Source: Robinsoniella peoriensis (GTDB lineage: Bacteria > Bacillota > Clostridia > Lachnospirales > Lachnospiraceae). Taken from it: a stretch of 64,000 nucleotides of DNA. Where the stretch lies: the NCBI RefSeq assembly GCF_042680125.1, contig NZ_JBHTNY010000023.1. One strand, given 5' to 3'. Shown here piece after piece: positions 43,068 to 51,834 of the stretch (positions are counted from its first letter, which is position 1; every line of letters begins with the position of its first letter). Below the pieces are notes generated by a model. The model was not told the DNA's origin. It did not search any database and was given only the letters and a program-made list of their open reading frames with translations. A program made the translations under genes and the position numbers.

Positions 43068-44708
43068 TTATTTAGTTTTATTGGCATACCACTCTCTAGC
43101 CAGTTCTGTCACTTCTTTTCCGCCCGATGCATACCATTTTTCAACAAACTCATCGAACTTATCAATTGGATATTCTCCTGCAATGATCTTGGTTGCGTAC
43201 TCAACATATAATGTCCTGTTTCCGATATCGGGAAAATCAGAGTAAATAGAATCCGGCATACCATCACCTGCAAAGCTCTTCACATACTCCTGGTTTTTCT
43301 GAACATTCTCAACTGCCTGAGAAACTGCCCATTCCCTGTCTTCTGTTAACTGTGTGGACAATACATTTACCTGGAAGTCAATGGTTGCAATGCTGTTGTA
43401 TGGCGCAAGTACCAGGTTCTGTTGAGTAGACGGATCATCCGGAAGTCGAACTGCCTTTCCATCTATCACTTCACTGTGCATACCTTCTACACCGTTGTAA
43501 AATTCCATCCACATGTCCTGATTTCCATATGCATCCAGTACCTTCATAATCTTATCGATTTTTTCTTCATCCTCTGTGTTGGCTACTACAAATCCGCCGC
43601 CATTCATCTGACGATGCGTATAGTAACCTTCATATCCTGGTGCGGAAATTGCTGGTAGGATAGCGATTTGTGGTTTTACACCTGTTCCAGTATAAATATT
43701 CTCGGCATAGTTGTAGCACTCCTGTGGAAGATGTTCCCACACCCCTACAACCCCTGAGTTAATCTTTCCATCCCATGCGGACTTGTCATTCAACAGCGTC
43801 TCTGGATCAAGCAGACCCTCTGCATACAATTCTGACATCCATTCCAGGCAATCTTTCATATTTTGAGTTACTGCGGAATATGTAAGTTCTCCGTCATAAA
43901 TATCCCACTGCGGATATCCTTCCCACATTGCAATTCCATACTGTCCAAACATCTGCCCCATCCATCTTACTTCTGCACGTCCGCCAGTCGCAATCTCATC
44001 TGCAACACCGTTTCCATTCGGATCGTCATTTTTAAAAGCACGTAGTACTTCAACAAATTCCTCCTGTGTTGTCGGCATTTTGAGTCCCAGACTATCCAGC
44101 CAGTCCTGACGAATCATACCACCGTTTCTTCCATAATTCAGAACCTGTGGAATCACATAAATACGATTCTCACCCGTTGGGTCATTGGCCTTTACAGCAT
44201 CCCACATTTCTTCCGGAATGCTTTCCCACAAATGGGGAGCTTTCTCCTGTAATAAATCTGTCAAATCCAAAAGTGCGCCGCTCTCAATCAACTCTGATTC
44301 AATACCATTCCACGGACTGAATACATCCGGCATATCACCTGCTGCAATTCTTAAGTTTAACTGTTCCAGGTAAGTCTCACCGCCATTCCACTCTACATAT
44401 GGCTGTACGATACCGACACCCATCATCTCTTTGTATAGATTGTACAATTCACTTCCTGCTTCCACTGGTAGATATCCGGTATTAGTACCCCAAACCTCAA
44501 TGTCTTCATCTGACGCCACTTCCTTACTATCTGACACTGCTTCCTTGCTATCTGACACTGCTTCCTTGCCATCTGACACTGCTTCCTCACCACCTGATGC
44601 TGTTTGTCCATCTTTTTTTTCTGATGATCCGCAACCTGACAGCATGGATAATACCATCGCTGATGCTACCATTACACTTAATAGTCTTTTCACGAATTTA
44701 CTTTTCAT
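43068..44708 (-). CDS. LplA-type solute-binding lipoprotein
   Basis: 546 residues from the ATG at 44708 (GGTGGAGAGG upstream). Lipoprotein signal MKSKFVKRLLSVMVASAMVL then SMLSGC, Cys26. A low-complexity linker of 7-residue repeats (EAVSDSK-type, residues ~36-64) tethers the binding domain, which matches the long type-1 oligosaccharide-binding proteins partnering LplB/LplC permeases ('ADMPDVFSPWNG', 'KNDDPNGNGVADEI', 'MNGGGFVVAN'). 'NDDPNGNGVADE' is the usual calcium-binding loop of this family. Located after the two permease genes. Confidence 0.9.
   Translation of the reverse strand: MKSKFVKRLLSVMVASAMVLSMLSGCGSSEKKDGQTASGGEEAVSDGKEAVSDSKEAVSDSKEVASDEDIEVWGTNTGYLPVEAGSELYNLYKEMMGVGIVQPYVEWNGGETYLEQLNLRIAAGDMPDVFSPWNGIESELIESGALLDLTDLLQEKAPHLWESIPEEMWDAVKANDPTGENRIYVIPQVLNYGRNGGMIRQDWLDSLGLKMPTTQEEFVEVLRAFKNDDPNGNGVADEIATGGRAEVRWMGQMFGQYGIAMWEGYPQWDIYDGELTYSAVTQNMKDCLEWMSELYAEGLLDPETLLNDKSAWDGKINSGVVGVWEHLPQECYNYAENIYTGTGVKPQIAILPAISAPGYEGYYTHRQMNGGGFVVANTEDEEKIDKIMKVLDAYGNQDMWMEFYNGVEGMHSEVIDGKAVRLPDDPSTQQNLVLAPYNSIATIDFQVNVLSTQLTEDREWAVSQAVENVQKNQEYVKSFAGDGMPDSIYSDFPDIGNRTLYVEYATKIIAGEYPIDKFDEFVEKWYASGGKEVTELAREWYANKTK
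44519..44602. repeat. 21-bp tandem repeat (4 units) in lipoprotein linker
   Basis: Four in-frame units of CTTCCTTxCxATCTGACACTG, the last degenerate, encode the EAVSDSK-type repeats of the binding-protein linker. A length-variable tether is expected from slippage at such repeats. Confidence 0.85.
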
Positions 44709-44923
44709 ACCTCTCCACCTCATTCTTTTTATTTTATTTTATCAGTTTTTTTTATTTTTTAAATATGGGGATTTTAGAAATCGCTATGTGCTTTTTTAGA
44801 TTTTTACTACATTACACTGGCAATTCTATCAATCACGAGGAAATATCATATGCACCTCGTCAGTGCACACAAGGATTATATCACAGCTGAGATTAATATG
44901 TAGACCGTGATATAGAAAATTTA
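44709..44923. other. Intergenic spacer in the LplABC-type operon
   Basis: About 215 bp between the second permease and the binding protein. It contains a T-rich tract and an ATATCAC / GTGATAT stem near 44877-44912, which may act as a processing or attenuation site. No gene seen. Confidence 0.45.
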
Positions 44924-45817
44924 TCAGCCTTTTACTGAACCAAGCATTGCACCTTTAGCAAAGTATTTCTGAATCCATGGATAACCGATCAAAATCGGAA
45001 GTATTGCAAATACAACTGCTACCGCACTCAATGTTGCTGGTGTATAATTCGCTGTCTGCGCCATTGTAATCGCGCGTAGTTCACTACCCCCGTCTACGAT
45101 GGAGCGGATCTTCATCTGTAGCGGAAATAGATCCATATTCTGAATGAACATCATCGGATGTTCATACTGATTCCACATAGTAACACCGTAGAACAAGCCA
45201 ACCGTCGCTAACACTGCTTTGGATGCCGGCAGTACAATCTGGAACAAGATTCGGAACCTCCCGCATCCATCGATCATCGCAGCTTCTTCCAATTCTTTTG
45301 GGAACTGCTTAAAGAATGTCCGAACAATAATCAGATTATATGCCGTCATAATATGTGGGAATATTAAAACCCAATAGCTGTTAAACAATCCGAATGAGCG
45401 AAGCGTGAGAAAGTATGGCACCTTGGGTGCTGAAAATACCATTGTGAACACAACAAGCAGCATAATATATTTTGAAGTCTTAAACTCCGCCTTTGACAGG
45501 GGATATGCCATCAGCACATTTAGTATCAGAGCAAAAATCACACCAATTGCAGTCGATGAAACTGAGATTAAAAACGGTTTCCAAATTCCCCCCTTGCCCA
45601 GAAGATAATTCCATGAGTCAAACGTGAATTCTACCGGCAACAGATTGATGAGATTCATCTGTGACGCAGTCTTAGAACTTAGGGAAATCGCAAGTTCCGA
45701 AATAAGTGGAATGGCTGTAATAACTGCAAACAAAACCAATATTATTGTGATTAAAATCCCGAAAACCCTGTCTTTTGCAGCCTCCCGCACATGTAATGCT
45801 CTTTTACGAACTTTCAT
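44924..45817 (-). CDS. ABC sugar importer permease (LplC/YtcP type)
   Basis: 297 residues from ATG 45817, which has GGAGG nine bases upstream and overlaps the stop of the preceding permease (TAATG). Six membrane segments ('VFGILITIILVLFAVITAIP' first). The EAA loop is 'ELEEAAMIDGCGRFRILFQI' and the family ending 'KYFAKGAMLGSVKG' is present. Partner of LplB- and LplA-type proteins next to it; no ATPase encoded. Confidence 0.9.
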   Translation of the reverse strand: MKVRKRALHVREAAKDRVFGILITIILVLFAVITAIPLISELAISLSSKTASQMNLINLLPVEFTFDSWNYLLGKGGIWKPFLISVSSTAIGVIFALILNVLMAYPLSKAEFKTSKYIMLLVVFTMVFSAPKVPYFLTLRSFGLFNSYWVLIFPHIMTAYNLIIVRTFFKQFPKELEEAAMIDGCGRFRILFQIVLPASKAVLATVGLFYGVTMWNQYEHPMMFIQNMDLFPLQMKIRSIVDGGSELRAITMAQTANYTPATLSAVAVVFAILPILIGYPWIQKYFAKGAMLGSVKG

Positions 45818-46758
45818 TACCACAGCCCTCCATCCTCTGAAACCTTATTTGCAATCTTGTTAAACGTAACTACCATAAATAATCCAACTACCGACTGAAA
45901 CAGACCAACGGCCGTTGCAAAACTATACTGTGCCTGTTGGATTCCAACACGAAATACATATGTATCAAAGATATCTGCAACTGCATATGTCATCGGCGTA
46001 TACAGATTGTAAACCTGGTCGAAACCAAGTGTAAGGAAACTTCCAATGTTCAAAAGAAGCAATGTCAACACCGTTGGAATCAAAAGCGGGAATGTGATAT
46101 AACGTATTTTCTGAAATCTGGACGCTCCGTCAATTGCCGCCGATTCATACAGACTTGGGTCAATACCGCTAATTGCTGCCAGATATACAACTGTCCCCCA
46201 GCCAGATTCTTTCCATATCGTGGAAATCACATAAATCGGTCGGAACCAGCTTTCTTTCTGCATAACCAATAGCGTATCCATTCCAAAGAATTCTCTTACA
46301 TTATTGAATAGTCCACCAACACCAAAAATATCAAATACCAGACCTCCAACAACAACCCATGATACAAAATATGGGATACAAATAATTGTTTGGATTCCTT
46401 TCTTAATCTTTGCATTCCGAAGTTCGTTCAGCATCAGTGCCAGAATAACTGGAATCGGAAATGTCAAACATATTTTCAGTAAACCCAGTACAATTGTATT
46501 CCGAAGTATCTTGTAAAAATCCGGGTAAACAAATAATTTTTTGAAATTTTCCAACCCGCACCATGCGCTTTCCCAGATCCCTTTATAAGCCGAATAATCC
46601 TTGAATGCAATAACACTCCCCATCATCGGAATATATTTAAACATAATCAGATAAATAATTCCTGGAAGCATCATCACGTAATACGGCCAATACTTTTTAA
46701 AATGACTTCGCGATCCGGAAGACTTTGCGGCAACATTTCTTGTTTTTACTGCAACCAT
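45817..46758 (-). CDS. ABC sugar importer permease (LplB/YteP type)
   Basis: 313 residues from ATG 46758 (GAGGGTG upstream; the longer frame lacks a site). First helix 'YYVMMLPGIIYLIMFKYIP' is characteristic of LplB/YteP proteins, with 'FKDYSAYKGIWESAWCGLEN' just after. EAA loop 'ESAAIDGASRFQKIRYITFP'. First gene of the operon, so the promoter should lie in 46759-46910. Coupled to the next permease through an overlapping stop and start. Confidence 0.9.
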   Translation of the reverse strand: MVAVKTRNVAAKSSGSRSHFKKYWPYYVMMLPGIIYLIMFKYIPMMGSVIAFKDYSAYKGIWESAWCGLENFKKLFVYPDFYKILRNTIVLGLLKICLTFPIPVILALMLNELRNAKIKKGIQTIICIPYFVSWVVVGGLVFDIFGVGGLFNNVREFFGMDTLLVMQKESWFRPIYVISTIWKESGWGTVVYLAAISGIDPSLYESAAIDGASRFQKIRYITFPLLIPTVLTLLLLNIGSFLTLGFDQVYNLYTPMTYAVADIFDTYVFRVGIQQAQYSFATAVGLFQSVVGLFMVVTFNKIANKVSEDGGLW

Positions 46759-46910
46759 AACACCCTCATACCTTCTTTCTTTTTGATGATTTAATTTTAG
46801 CATTTTTCTATTTTTTTGAAATATGGATATTATAGGTCTTGGCATGGTATTTTTTAGATTCTATGACCGTGTGGTGTGGATGGTAAAGAATTTGAAATAT
46901 TGTCGGGAAG

Positions 46911-46978
46911 TAACATAGGCTAAAGCCGGGGCAAAATAGCTCATGTGAGTTATACTGCCTCGGCTTTAGCCTATGTTA
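46911..46978 (-). terminator. Long stem-loop between two glycan operons
   Basis: 23-base arms with one mismatch (TAACATAGGCTAAAGCCGGG and the complementary arm ending GCTTTAGCCTATGTTA), plus a small inner stem. It lies 22 bp past the stop of the 47-48.6 kb gene and upstream of the LplB-type gene, so it should end the rhamnoside-type operon. It is unusually long and lacks a U-run. Confidence 0.65.
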
Positions 46979-46999
46979 TTTTGAAAGTGGCTGTGGAGT

Positions 47000-48574
47000 T
47001 TAGTCCGCCATATCCTCTACGTTTCTCCTAAGTCCATCATACTCTGCAAAACCGTAACATTTCGGCTCCCCATCCTCATCCATATCTTTTGCAAGATGTA
47101 CTTGAAATCTACTGTCCGGTAAAAATGTAATCCTTAATTTCATCTGCCCCGTATGTTCTCCTGTTACTTGAAGATTGCTCCAAATGACCGTCTCTTCAGG
47201 CACAAACATGTTGGCCGGCGCTTTTACCCGAATCCACCCATCATAAAAGGTCTTTCCGTCCTCACTGTAGTGGTCATATCTGGTTTCTACTGTATCACCC
47301 GCTATATAAGAGTTTATCACTATGCCACATACACCTTCTATTTTTACGGGATAGGGTGGCTCTGTCTGCATTCTGGCATATTCCATTGGAAGTGCATAAG
47401 GAATCTCTTCTTTTCCCGGAGTCACTCCCCACATTTCAGGCTTTGACGGCTGCACATCCAAAAGCCTGCATTTGCGCAGTCTGCTTTTTACTTTCCCCTC
47501 TACCAACCGGGTACTTTCGTTCCACATTGCTTTTGTACTGTCCGGATGCCAGCTCATAGGAGAATAATACACCCATTTTCCTTCCGGATCGCTTAAATTT
47601 ATCCCTTCGTGAGCCCTTCCCTCACTCATAGAACGCTGGACATCAATCAGTACCGGACCAATATTACCGGCTTTTTCATAACGGACACCTGAAATTGCAT
47701 ACTGATACAACATATTCAAATATTTTCTTCGTGTGATATTATCCTTATGAAGTGGCACAACCCCCAGTACCCCACAGTCCGTCTTCGGTGAAAACCTAGG
47801 CGACATACAGACAGCATACTGCTCATTAGGAGAAAAGATAGCCGTTTCTTCATAGCCAAGTGTCTCTGTAATCTGAGCAACCTCTTCTGTATCCAGCATC
47901 TGCAGCGTACTTTCCGTAATGCAGGTTCCCCCACCAGCCAGCGTAATACCTCTTCCTCCCCTTACAAACTGTTTAACTTCCCCTCCTCTGCTTACCTTGG
48001 TACGGAAAAATCCCTCATTTTCCAAATCTGGTTCAACATCGTTCACAGTACTGATGATACACATATCTTCCATTGCATAATGGGATTCCTTTCTCACTAG
48101 GCTTCCGAGAAAATTAAAAACTCCGTTCCCTGTTAGGGAAGAGAAGCATATATGCTCATTGTCAGGCGCAATCAACGGTTCGGACCATCTCATAAATAAC
48201 CCTGGGATTTCGTAGATCTCTTCTGGAAATACAACTTCCACTAACTCAGACGAGGTACATCGATCCAGATCTGGTGTGCATTCTAACACATAGTCCCCTA
48301 GCAAGATCCGTTTATTATCGGAATAACACATCCAGCGTATTCCGTTAGCTCCCTTTTTCATTGGGATTACTCCATCAAACAGTTCACAGAGTTCCCGCCC
48401 CTCCTCTGATATTGTAAACACCCGATACCAATTTTCATTTTTTTCAGGTTCTCTCACAGATACTAATACACGCCCGGAAAAAGTATAGGTTCCGTTTACA
48501 TTTGTATCAATTCCGCCTGGCAGCGGAATGTCTGTGATTTCTATGCGACCATATTCTGTATTTTCGATTAACAT
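47000..48574 (-). CDS. Uncharacterised beta-propeller-like protein in a rhamnoside operon
   Basis: 524 residues, no signal peptide or membrane segment. The sequence is built of short beta-strand blocks with repeated 'W/Y-S-P/D' turns ('RWSEPLIAPDNEHICFSS', 'ETAIFSPNEQYAVCMSPRF', 'KWVYYSPMSWHPDSTKAMWN'), which suggests a seven-bladed propeller of roughly 370 residues followed by a beta-sandwich tail ('GIVINSYIAGD', 'GQMKLRITFLPDSRFQVHL'). Intracellular propellers in such operons include PL22-type oligouronide lyases and PL27/PL42-type rhamnosyl-glucuronate lyases, and the histidine in 'SWHP' could be metal-binding. I do not recognise the family, so enzyme function is speculation. Last gene of the operon with isomerase-like, GH2, GH78, GPH symporter and GH1 genes. 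Confidence 0.55.
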   Translation of the reverse strand: MLIENTEYGRIEITDIPLPGGIDTNVNGTYTFSGRVLVSVREPEKNENWYRVFTISEEGRELCELFDGVIPMKKGANGIRWMCYSDNKRILLGDYVLECTPDLDRCTSSELVEVVFPEEIYEIPGLFMRWSEPLIAPDNEHICFSSLTGNGVFNFLGSLVRKESHYAMEDMCIISTVNDVEPDLENEGFFRTKVSRGGEVKQFVRGGRGITLAGGGTCITESTLQMLDTEEVAQITETLGYEETAIFSPNEQYAVCMSPRFSPKTDCGVLGVVPLHKDNITRRKYLNMLYQYAISGVRYEKAGNIGPVLIDVQRSMSEGRAHEGINLSDPEGKWVYYSPMSWHPDSTKAMWNESTRLVEGKVKSRLRKCRLLDVQPSKPEMWGVTPGKEEIPYALPMEYARMQTEPPYPVKIEGVCGIVINSYIAGDTVETRYDHYSEDGKTFYDGWIRVKAPANMFVPEETVIWSNLQVTGEHTGQMKLRITFLPDSRFQVHLAKDMDEDGEPKCYGFAEYDGLRRNVEDMAD

Positions 48575-48628
48575 AATTCCTTCCTTTCTACTTTGCAGCC
48601 TCTACTTTCTGCACATCTTAAATGCCTG

Positions 48629-49492
48629 TTAAAAAGTCACATATTTCTTCATAAACTCCGCACTCATCTGAAATGATTTTATCGGTGATTTATCCACCCA
48701 GTTTTTATGGCTCTCCAGAATCACCGCGTCCACGCCGGCTTTCTTCGCTTGTTCCACCATCACCGTAAGATTCATGTTCCCATATCCCAACTCCATGCTA
48801 TCTGACTTAAGAATCGAGCTAGTCCTTCCACTCACACGGCTTCCCCGGTCATTGATGTGGTACAGCTTCATCCGTTCACCTAGCCGCTCCATTAATGGCA
48901 GCACATCTACACCTGCTTCAGCTGGCCAGTAGGAATCAAATTCAAAATTGACATACTCCGGATTCGTCTTCTCTAGAATCAAGTCATAGGCCGTTTTGCC
49001 CGATTCTACCTTGCGAAATTCACAGTTGTGATTATGGTATAACAGGGAAATACCTCCTTCTGCAAAAACCTTTCCTACATGGTTCAGTTTCTCGATCAAA
49101 TCCAGTACCGCCGCTTTATCTGAATAGTCAAACTGGTGCATCCCAGTCACAACAATATATTTGGTATCAAAGGCCTTTGCTTCGGCGATAATATCCTCCG
49201 GTGCCCGCATGCAGCTTCCCAGGTCTTCATGTACACTGACCACCTTTAAATCAGACTCGGCTATCAGCTTTTCCCAATCCAATTTGCCGGTCTTCCCCAT
49301 CGGCATTCTGGCCAGTGTGGTCAGGAGCCGGACTATCATGGGCATTTTTTTAATCATAAAGCCATTCAATTCGATTCCGTCATATCCGGCCTCTTTCATC
49401 AACTGCATGGTCTCTTTTGCCTTCTCTTCGCTTCCCATGACTGTGCCGAGCTGTATCATCTGAACTGCTTTTAACGTTTTTTTCATTTCCAT
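48629..49492 (-). CDS. Sugar-phosphate isomerase/epimerase-like TIM-barrel protein
   Basis: The start at 49492 (MEMKKTLKAVQMIQLGTVMG) has GGGGGTA upstream; the longer frame lacks one. 287 residues of the xylose-isomerase-like/AP-endonuclease-2 barrel: 'EAGYDGIELNGF', 'KVVSVHEDLG', 'YHNHNCEFRKVESG', 'NFEFDSYWPAEAG', 'LYHINDRGSR' and 'DAVILESHKNW'. The Glu, His and Asp residues in these blocks form the divalent-metal site. Substrates in this family range widely (sugars, inositols), and gut operons for glycoside breakdown often carry one linked to keto-glycoside chemistry. Specific substrate unknown. Confidence 0.8.
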   Translation of the reverse strand: MEMKKTLKAVQMIQLGTVMGSEEKAKETMQLMKEAGYDGIELNGFMIKKMPMIVRLLTTLARMPMGKTGKLDWEKLIAESDLKVVSVHEDLGSCMRAPEDIIAEAKAFDTKYIVVTGMHQFDYSDKAAVLDLIEKLNHVGKVFAEGGISLLYHNHNCEFRKVESGKTAYDLILEKTNPEYVNFEFDSYWPAEAGVDVLPLMERLGERMKLYHINDRGSRVSGRTSSILKSDSMELGYGNMNLTVMVEQAKKAGVDAVILESHKNWVDKSPIKSFQMSAEFMKKYVTF

Positions 49493-49537
49493 TTCTATAC
49501 CCCCTACCCCAGACAGGTCTGCGTTATTGCACCAATA

Positions 49538-49570
49538 GAAAGTTTGAAACTCTTTTTGTTTCAAACTTTC
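49538..49570. repeat. Perfect inverted repeat, copy 2 of 2
   Basis: Arms GAAAGTTTGAAAC / GTTTCAAACTTTC (13 bp) with loop TCTTTTT. It differs from 827-853 by one loop base and has longer arms. It lies in the 85-bp gap after the GH2 gene stop (49578) and before the isomerase-like gene. Confidence 0.65.
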
Positions 49571-49577
49571 GCTTCCT

Positions 49578-51818
49578 CTATTGTTTCGGAATCTGCTGCA
49601 ATTCTGCATTCAAAGCCATTACCTGCTCCTGACTCACGACGTCTCCGACCTGCTTTAACATACTCTCCAAAGTCATAGCTCCCATCATTTTTATCAGGTT
49701 TGGGTTATCCTTTACACTTTCAGCCACATCACCCCGGCCGGCAGATGTCTGTGCCATCATCGCTCCCATGATTGCTCCTGTCTGGGGATGGCTCTGCAAT
49801 GTTGCCAGCGTATCTTTTATTGAAAAATATCCCTCTTTGAAATCATCTTTGTCGAACCAGTTGACAAGGTCTCCGGCTGTTCCGAACCGATAATCCTGAT
49901 TCGGTTTTTCTACCTTGCGAATCGACATTGCATCAGTGCATTGTCCCGCCAGAGCTTGCACGGTATGATTGCCACTGATGGGAACTGCAAAGCAAAATAC
50001 CCGATTCCCCTTTTGTGTCTCAATCGGCTCACCATCTACATATAAGGTCACTTCCGGCTGATTGGAATAGACCTTTACTTCGGTTACTACCTCTGCCCGA
50101 TCCACATATCGGCTGCCACACAAATGGACAAATGCTTCCTCGCTCCAATATGCCTTATACAGATAGAACGCATCCTTTTTCAGCCTTCGATCCATGGTAA
50201 CCAGCCCTTTTTGATTCTGACCGTTCTTACCACCCTCGTCTCTTCCGTCTGCCGCAAAGTCAAACATGTTCCAGACATGGGTCGCCCAGAGATACGGACG
50301 CTCCTCTATCATCCTGATGATATGCTCATGATAAATACACTGATAATCTTCGGTATAATCACCGCGCTCCGGATCTGATGAATGAAATGCCGGATTGGCA
50401 TCTGCACCATATTCAGAAAATCCGATACATCGTTTGGGGTAAGTAGCATGATACTCATCAAAGAAGCTGTTGTTTTGTTCCAGCTCGCCCAGATACCAGC
50501 CAAAGTATAGATTATAACTGGCAATATCAGGAATTTCTAATAGCGGACTGTCCGTCTCCAGCATAAATACATGGGCCATCGTGGTCGGCCGGGTCGCGTC
50601 CAGGCTATGGCACAGATCATTTAATAACCGGTGGTTTTCCATCAAATCATCGGTTACGCCTCCACTTGCAGAAATTTCATTCGATAATCCCCAGCAGACA
50701 ATCGATGGGTGATTATAATTTTGCACCACCAACTCTCGCATCTGGCTTAAGGTATTTTCCCTGCCGTTTGGCATATGCTGGGTGATGTATGGAATCTCTG
50801 TCCAGAGAATCATACCGCAAGCATCGCACAGATCGTAAAAATACTGACTATGCTGATAATGCGCCAGGCGGATGGTATTTGCACCGATTTCCCGGATGAT
50901 TTCCAGATCCTCTACCTGCATTTCTTTCGTCAGGACATTTCCCGTGCCCAGACGGTCCTGATGACGTGAAACACCACGCAGCGGGTAGCTGCGACCATTT
51001 AAAAAGAATCCTTCCTGTGGGTCAAATTTAATGGTGCGACAACCAAATTTAGTAGTAATGCTGTCACCGTCTTCATCATTCTGACAAATTTCCGCTTTCA
51101 TGGTGTACAGATATGGATCATCGATGCCATCCCATAGATGTACATTTTCAATGGTAAATACCGCTTCTGCGTGTCCGTCTATGATTTGGGCTTCCTGTAT
51201 CAAGTCACCGATTACAAAAGTAACCGTCTCTGCCACACCTTCTACCCAGGCTTCGGCGGTTACTTTTGCATCCTTTCCAACCACCTCCGGCGTTACCTTG
51301 ATGCCCGATCCGCCGGCATAGCCAAGAGCAAAATGTGCTTTTGGTACAATCAACAGATTCACTTCCCGGTAAAGACCACCATAAAAGGTGAAGTCGGCTT
51401 TTTGCGGATATACCCGGTCATTTTCCGAATTATCCACCGAAACTGTCAACTGGTTCTCTTCCTGCAGATATTCAGTCAGATTTACCCTAAAGGTAGAGTA
51501 TCCGCCTTCGTGAGTTATCCTTTTTTCTCCATTCAAATAGAATTCAGCCGTCATCGCGGCACCACAGAATTCCAGCCAGATCTCCTTCTCCTTCTTTAAT
51601 TCTTCCAAAGACTGTCCATCTGCCACTTCGGTTATGTCCAGTTTTCTCCTATACCAGCAGAGTCCACGATAATAATCATTACCACCGTCCTGCCCGTCTA
51701 AGGCATTCCATGTGTGGGGGAGGGTTACTGCTTCGCCTGTAGTCTCCCATGCTGCAGAGGCACTGGCAGCTGTTTTTACAAACTGCCAGCCGTTATCCAA
51801 TAAAATCGTATTCCGCAT
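49578..51818 (-). CDS. GH2 beta-galactosidase-family enzyme with extra helical tail
   Basis: 746 residues from ATG 51818 (GGAAGGG upstream). The GH2 domains are in order: sugar-binding jelly roll ('TLPHTWNALDGQDGGNDYYR'), Ig-like, and barrel with 'LRGVSRHQDRLG', acid/base Glu in 'CWGLSNEISASG' (near 380) and nucleophile Glu in 'GFSEYGADANP' (near 469). Residues ~645-746 form an unusual tail not found in standard beta-galactosidases: 'TAGDLVNWFDKDDFKEGYF', then alanine/methionine-rich helices ('IMGAMMAQTS', 'LIKMMGAMTLESML'). This looks like a small oligomerisation or docking helix bundle. No signal peptide. It lies between GH78 (16-bp gap) and the isomerase-like gene. Confidence 0.85.
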   Translation of the reverse strand: MRNTILLDNGWQFVKTAASASAAWETTGEAVTLPHTWNALDGQDGGNDYYRGLCWYRRKLDITEVADGQSLEELKKEKEIWLEFCGAAMTAEFYLNGEKRITHEGGYSTFRVNLTEYLQEENQLTVSVDNSENDRVYPQKADFTFYGGLYREVNLLIVPKAHFALGYAGGSGIKVTPEVVGKDAKVTAEAWVEGVAETVTFVIGDLIQEAQIIDGHAEAVFTIENVHLWDGIDDPYLYTMKAEICQNDEDGDSITTKFGCRTIKFDPQEGFFLNGRSYPLRGVSRHQDRLGTGNVLTKEMQVEDLEIIREIGANTIRLAHYQHSQYFYDLCDACGMILWTEIPYITQHMPNGRENTLSQMRELVVQNYNHPSIVCWGLSNEISASGGVTDDLMENHRLLNDLCHSLDATRPTTMAHVFMLETDSPLLEIPDIASYNLYFGWYLGELEQNNSFFDEYHATYPKRCIGFSEYGADANPAFHSSDPERGDYTEDYQCIYHEHIIRMIEERPYLWATHVWNMFDFAADGRDEGGKNGQNQKGLVTMDRRLKKDAFYLYKAYWSEEAFVHLCGSRYVDRAEVVTEVKVYSNQPEVTLYVDGEPIETQKGNRVFCFAVPISGNHTVQALAGQCTDAMSIRKVEKPNQDYRFGTAGDLVNWFDKDDFKEGYFSIKDTLATLQSHPQTGAIMGAMMAQTSAGRGDVAESVKDNPNLIKMMGAMTLESMLKQVGDVVSQEQVMALNAELQQIPKQ

Positions 51819-51834
51819 AATATTTTCCCTTCCT

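Noticed and set aside
44519..44602. Short tandem repeats as a CRISPR array
   Set aside because: Units are directly adjacent, 21 bp, without spacers, and in frame with the lipoprotein gene.
51138..51599. 153-residue plus-strand frame
   Set aside because: Antisense to the jelly-roll and Ig part of the GH2 gene, which is well supported.
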